Shown: positions 61,398-64,000 of the stretch, in pieces | How the letters are laid out: each line of letters starts with the position of its first letter | Position numbering within the stretch: position 1 is the first letter of the stretch | Assembly: GCF_000144915.1 (NCBI RefSeq) | Contig: NC_014374.1 | Coordinates: 620,001-684,000 of the forward strand | Length of the DNA: 64,000 bases | Source: Acidilobus saccharovorans 345-15 | Lineage (GTDB): Archaea > Thermoproteota > Thermoprotei_A > Sulfolobales > Acidilobaceae | Reading direction: 5' to 3' | Program-made: the position numbers and the translations under genes | The notes under the pieces: model-generated | The model's input: only the letters and a program-made list of their open reading frames with translations | What the model was told of the DNA's origin: nothing | Database searches by the model: none

Positions 61398-62435
61398 TCA
61401 AAGAAACTTGGTAATTATATTAATCAGCCTATCAGTGTATGCGCCGAGCGAGAACCGCTGCGCGATGCTTCTCATCAGGCTCGCCTTCTCATAGTCCCAG
61501 GACTCAACGGCCTTTTCAACCTTATCTATGGCGTCGTCAATGCCGTTGAACATGTAATCCTCAGGCGCGTAATCCAAGTGTCCCCCAACGTTCCTAACCA
61601 CGGGGAGGGCTCCGGCGGCCATGCCCTCAACAACCGCTATTCCGAAGCCCTCCACGAACATGTTGGCGTTGAAGTAGGCCCGAGAAGCCTGAAGGTATGC
61701 CTTCTTCGTCGGCTCGTCCGCGTTTGGAATCACCTTAACGTTGCGCGGTAGCCTTGAAAGCTCCTTGAGCGAGCTGACGTTTTTGACTGAGCCCATGACG
61801 ACGAACTCGTAGTCAAGGGAGGAGGCCACCTCCTTAATTACCTTAAGCATGTAGTCATCAAGCCTGTGTACGGTTGCTACCCTCCTCGGCCTTGGCCCGT
61901 CAGGCCAGTCGCTGTACCTCTCCACGTGAACTGGTGGATGAAGGACCTCAACGTTGGTGAGCCCCCAGAAGTGCCTGGCCTCCGCCATCGTGAACGTGGA
62001 GTTCACCAGGACAAGCCTGTTGTTCTCCTTCACTCTCTCAAGGAACCTCCTCCTGATCTCCCACTGGGGGAGGAGCTTCAGCCTGACCCTAGCGCTGCTC
62101 CTGAAGCCGTAGTCTACGTTGAACTGGTGAAAGTAAATTATGTCGGCGTCCACGGGCTGCACGTCGCCGTGAAAGTTAAACCTCAGCCCGCAGTCGGAGG
62201 GAAAGGACTGAACCGCATCCAGTATTATGTTAGCCGTGGAGGTCGGTAGGGGCCTCCTGAGAGCTACCTGCACACTTCCCATGGACAGAAGCCTCCTTAA
62301 GAACCAGCTGCCCACTCGCCTAGTGACCAGTGTCACGCGAAAGCCGCCCTTAAACAGTGACTCAACGGTGTCAAGAGCCATTAGCTGGATGCCGCCCAGC
62401 GTCTCGGCATCGTCTAACAGCAGACAAACGTTCAA
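61398..62435 (-). CDS. GT4-family glycosyltransferase
   Basis: A 345-aa GT-B enzyme: CLLLDDAETLGGIQLMALDTVE (N-terminal), HGDVQPVDADIIYFHQFNVDYG, LVNSTFTMAEARHFWGLTNVEVLHPPV, and donor site FNANMFVEGFGIAVVEGMAAGALPVVRNVGGH (E-x7-E). The pattern resembles ALG11-like mannosyltransferases of archaeal N-glycan loci. It is divergent from a GT2 gene. Confidence 0.88.
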   Translation of the reverse strand: MNVCLLLDDAETLGGIQLMALDTVESLFKGGFRVTLVTRRVGSWFLRRLLSMGSVQVALRRPLPTSTANIILDAVQSFPSDCGLRFNFHGDVQPVDADIIYFHQFNVDYGFRSSARVRLKLLPQWEIRRRFLERVKENNRLVLVNSTFTMAEARHFWGLTNVEVLHPPVHVERYSDWPDGPRPRRVATVHRLDDYMLKVIKEVASSLDYEFVVMGSVKNVSSLKELSRLPRNVKVIPNADEPTKKAYLQASRAYFNANMFVEGFGIAVVEGMAAGALPVVRNVGGHLDYAPEDYMFNGIDDAIDKVEKAVESWDYEKASLMRSIAQRFSLGAYTDRLINIITKFL

Positions 62436-62465
62436 GCTCCATCACCCGTTAAGGCTACGCCTCAG

Positions 62466-62476
62466 CTTTAATTTAT
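62466..62476 (+). promoter_or_regulatory. TATA box of GT2 gene at 62503
   Basis: tttaatttatt lies about 30-35 bp before the ATG at 62503, which supports that start rather than an upstream TTG inside the divergent GT4 gene. Confidence 0.5.
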
Positions 62477-62502
62477 TTCTACCAGGCTTTAGCAGATTTA
62501 TC

Positions 62503-63513
62503 ATGGATTCAAAAGCTTTGGTGGTTGCAGTGGCGTCCCAAGGCCTCTGCCTCTACGGCACTGTGCTTAACTCCGTTGACACCGTAGAGCGGTCGATACG
62601 CAGCGTCTACAGGCCCGACGCGGAGATAGTGGTTGTAGACGGAGGCTCAAGGGACAGCACCTACGAGAGGCTCCTTGAGATTGCCAAGGACTACAACGTG
62701 AAGGTGTACAGGCTGCCTGGCTCAAGCAGGGGCAGGGGCAGGGACTACGCGCTGCGCATGTGCCCAGAGGGCTCCTATGCAGCATACTTTGACCTTGACG
62801 ACGAGTACAACGCTTACTTCCACAGGGCTATAGAGTGGGGCATGGCCACCGGCAGCCAGAGGCCTCTGTACTACCTTGTAAAGAGGGACTACGCGGTTGC
62901 CAGGGGAGGCTGGAGGGACCTTAACGTGGCTGAGGACGTGGAGTTCTTCGCAAGGGTTGGGCTTGACTTTCATGTGCCGGTGCTGTTCAGGAGGCCTTTA
63001 TCAGGGCCTCGCAGAGGGAGCCTGATGGGAGACGCCAGGCGTTACGTGAGGGGAACCCTTGGCGCGGTCTCTAGGTCTGTAAGAAACGTCGTTGACCTAA
63101 TTAGAGGTAACGGATTTAAATATGGCGAGTTAGCGTCCCTACCTTACATAAGGCGAAGGCCTTACCTACTTGTGGCCCCAGTCCCGCTGATTTACACTAT
63201 GGCCCTTGTTAAAGGCATATACAGGTACGATCCGCTGCTTAACAACCACGACTTAATGTTTAAGTACATGGTTAGCGGGCTTGTAGACCCAATTAAGGAG
63301 GTCGGGGCCGACGACGACCATGCAGTGTTCTCGGTACCCCTCTCAACAGCCAGTAGGCTAGGTTTTAATTGGGTAGTCGCAAAGGTCAGGTCAGCTAACC
63401 TTAAACCCTACACATGCAGCCAGGGCGGCTCAAAGGTGTTGATAGGCGTGACCTCAAGCGGAGCCCTGGCATCAGTGGGCTTCAGGGACTGCGATGAGGT
63501 GGATTCGCCATGA
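62503..63513 (+). CDS. GT2-family glycosyltransferase
   Basis: A 336-aa protein: VVAVASQGLCLYGTVLNSVDTVERSIRSVY, EIVVVDGGSRDSTYERLLEIAKDYNV (nucleotide site), YAAYFDLDDEYNAYFHRAIEWG (metal site) and AEDVEFFARVGLDFHVPVLF. The frame extends to 62227, but that region is antisense to the GT4 gene; the ATG at 62503 with a TATA box is the real start. It lacks the shared mosaic block, so it is a more distant GT2. Its stop overlaps the next start by 4 nt. Confidence 0.87.
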   Translation: MDSKALVVAVASQGLCLYGTVLNSVDTVERSIRSVYRPDAEIVVVDGGSRDSTYERLLEIAKDYNVKVYRLPGSSRGRGRDYALRMCPEGSYAAYFDLDDEYNAYFHRAIEWGMATGSQRPLYYLVKRDYAVARGGWRDLNVAEDVEFFARVGLDFHVPVLFRRPLSGPRRGSLMGDARRYVRGTLGAVSRSVRNVVDLIRGNGFKYGELASLPYIRRRPYLLVAPVPLIYTMALVKGIYRYDPLLNNHDLMFKYMVSGLVDPIKEVGADDDHAVFSVPLSTASRLGFNWVVAKVRSANLKPYTCSQGGSKVLIGVTSSGALASVGFRDCDEVDSP

Positions 63514-64000
63514 CGAGGGTTTCCGTCGTCATCCCCACCCTGTGCAGGCCTGAGCTCAGGGACCTCCTCTCGTCCCTGGGCCTGCAGAGGAGGCGGCCAG
63601 ACGATGTGATTATAATATACGCGTGCGAGACTGCAAGGCTTAGACCCCTGATAGAGGACGAGCCACTGCCTATACAGGCCTACCCCCAGAGGGGCGTTGG
63701 GGTCACGGGGGCCGTCAACCAGGGCCTGGAGTCCGCCGAGGGGGAAATCATAGTAATCATAGACGATGATGCAGTGGCCCCCTCCCCCCTCCTGCTGAAG
63801 TACGAGGAGCTGTTAGGAAGGCTGCCCAGGGCCTTCGCCGGGGCGTGCAGCCGCGACATACTTTATGAGAGGGACAGGGGCCCTGTGAAGGGTCCCGACG
63901 ACAGCGCCCTCGTAAAGCTCTACAGGAGGCTCTACGTGGCTAACCTAGTGAGACCCTACCCAGGCCTTGAGGCGTTTGCAAGGGGGGTCTTCGTTGACAG
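63510..64000 (+). CDS. GT2-family glycosyltransferase (3' end cut by window)
   Basis: Starts ATG 63510 (ATGA overlap with the upstream gene): TRVSVVIPTLCRPELRDLLSSLGLQ, GVGVTGAVNQGLESAEGEIIVIIDDDAV (DDD metal site), LLLKYEELLGRLPRAFAGACSRDIL. The order is that of GT2 enzymes. The frame stays open to the window end, so the acceptor half is unseen. Translational coupling suggests it works with the preceding GT2. Confidence 0.88.
   Translation, partial: MTRVSVVIPTLCRPELRDLLSSLGLQRRRPDDVIIIYACETARLRPLIEDEPLPIQAYPQRGVGVTGAVNQGLESAEGEIIVIIDDDAVAPSPLLLKYEELLGRLPRAFAGACSRDILYERDRGPVKGPDDSALVKLYRRLYVANLVRPYPGLEAFARGVFVD

Noticed and set aside
62227-62502. Upstream extension of the GT2 frame to 62227
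   Set aside because: It is antisense to the GT4 gene at 61398-62435, and the TATA box and ATG at 62503 fit the GT2 fold start.
1-64000. tRNA or rRNA genes
   Set aside because: I looked for the usual T-loop GTTCRANNC pattern with matching arms in the intergenic gaps and saw none, but a covariance-model scan would be decisive.

Overview
The window is about 64 kb of GC-rich archaeal chromosome. It most resembles a thermoacidophilic crenarchaeon such as the Acidilobus/Caldisphaera group. Evidence: strong AGG/AGC/ATA codon preference, TTG and GTG starts, TATA boxes 25-45 bp before starts with short or absent leaders, a TIP49/RuvB-like ATPase, an autoantigen-p27 (UPF0148) zinc protein, archaeal THUMP-ThiI, a Bat/HTH_10 regulator and acid-type secreted peptidases (thermopsin, glutamic peptidase G1, a sedolisin relative). 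The lineage is an inference; no rRNA or tRNA was seen to confirm it.

Layout. 1-20 kb is dense housekeeping and metabolism on both strands: a NuoF-like flavoprotein (cut by the edge), an aminotransferase, a CLC transporter, ThiI, a thioredoxin-CcdA fusion, UPF0148, an EamA transporter, TIP49, creatininase-like and PsiE-like proteins, an MDR dehydrogenase, a GNAT acetyltransferase, a UbiA prenyltransferase and a hydantoinase HyuA-HyuB pair. 20-44 kb is an envelope/exoprotein and catabolic region: a 1297-aa sedolisin-like stalk protein, a decayed oligopeptide ABC ATPase, a first GT2 gene fused to a decayed PIG-L deacetylase, a GH36 alpha-galactosidase-type enzyme, a thermopsin with six exact 21-bp repeats, a decayed AAA ATPase, an orphan sugar-binding protein, a Bat-type regulator gene interrupted by a perfect 50-bp tandem duplication and divergent from a quinol-type nitric oxide reductase, a giant beta-helix surface protein, a sulfatase-like enzyme and a G1 glutamic peptidase. 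44-64 kb is a surface-polysaccharide/N-glycan island: FkbM methyltransferases, a flippase, a complete dTDP-L-rhamnose operon in the order rmlC-rmlD-rmlA-rmlB, and at least eleven GT2/GT4 genes or remnants.

How it fits together. RmlA-B-D-C make dTDP-rhamnose, the GT2/GT4 enzymes assemble a glycan, FkbM enzymes would methylate it, and the flippase would export it onto the many sequon-rich surface proteins encoded nearby. The glycan island is turning over quickly. Several GT2 genes share 126-149 bp of identical DNA over their N-terminal fold while the rest has diverged, and many reading frames are broken. A recurring lesion is a short tandem duplication (4, 4, 16 and 50 bp). No transposase, integrase or CRISPR was recognised.

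Most notable: the mosaic GT2 family, the 50-bp duplication that may switch off a regulator next to a nitric oxide reductase with a palindromic operator candidate, and the micro-duplication pattern among the pseudogenes.
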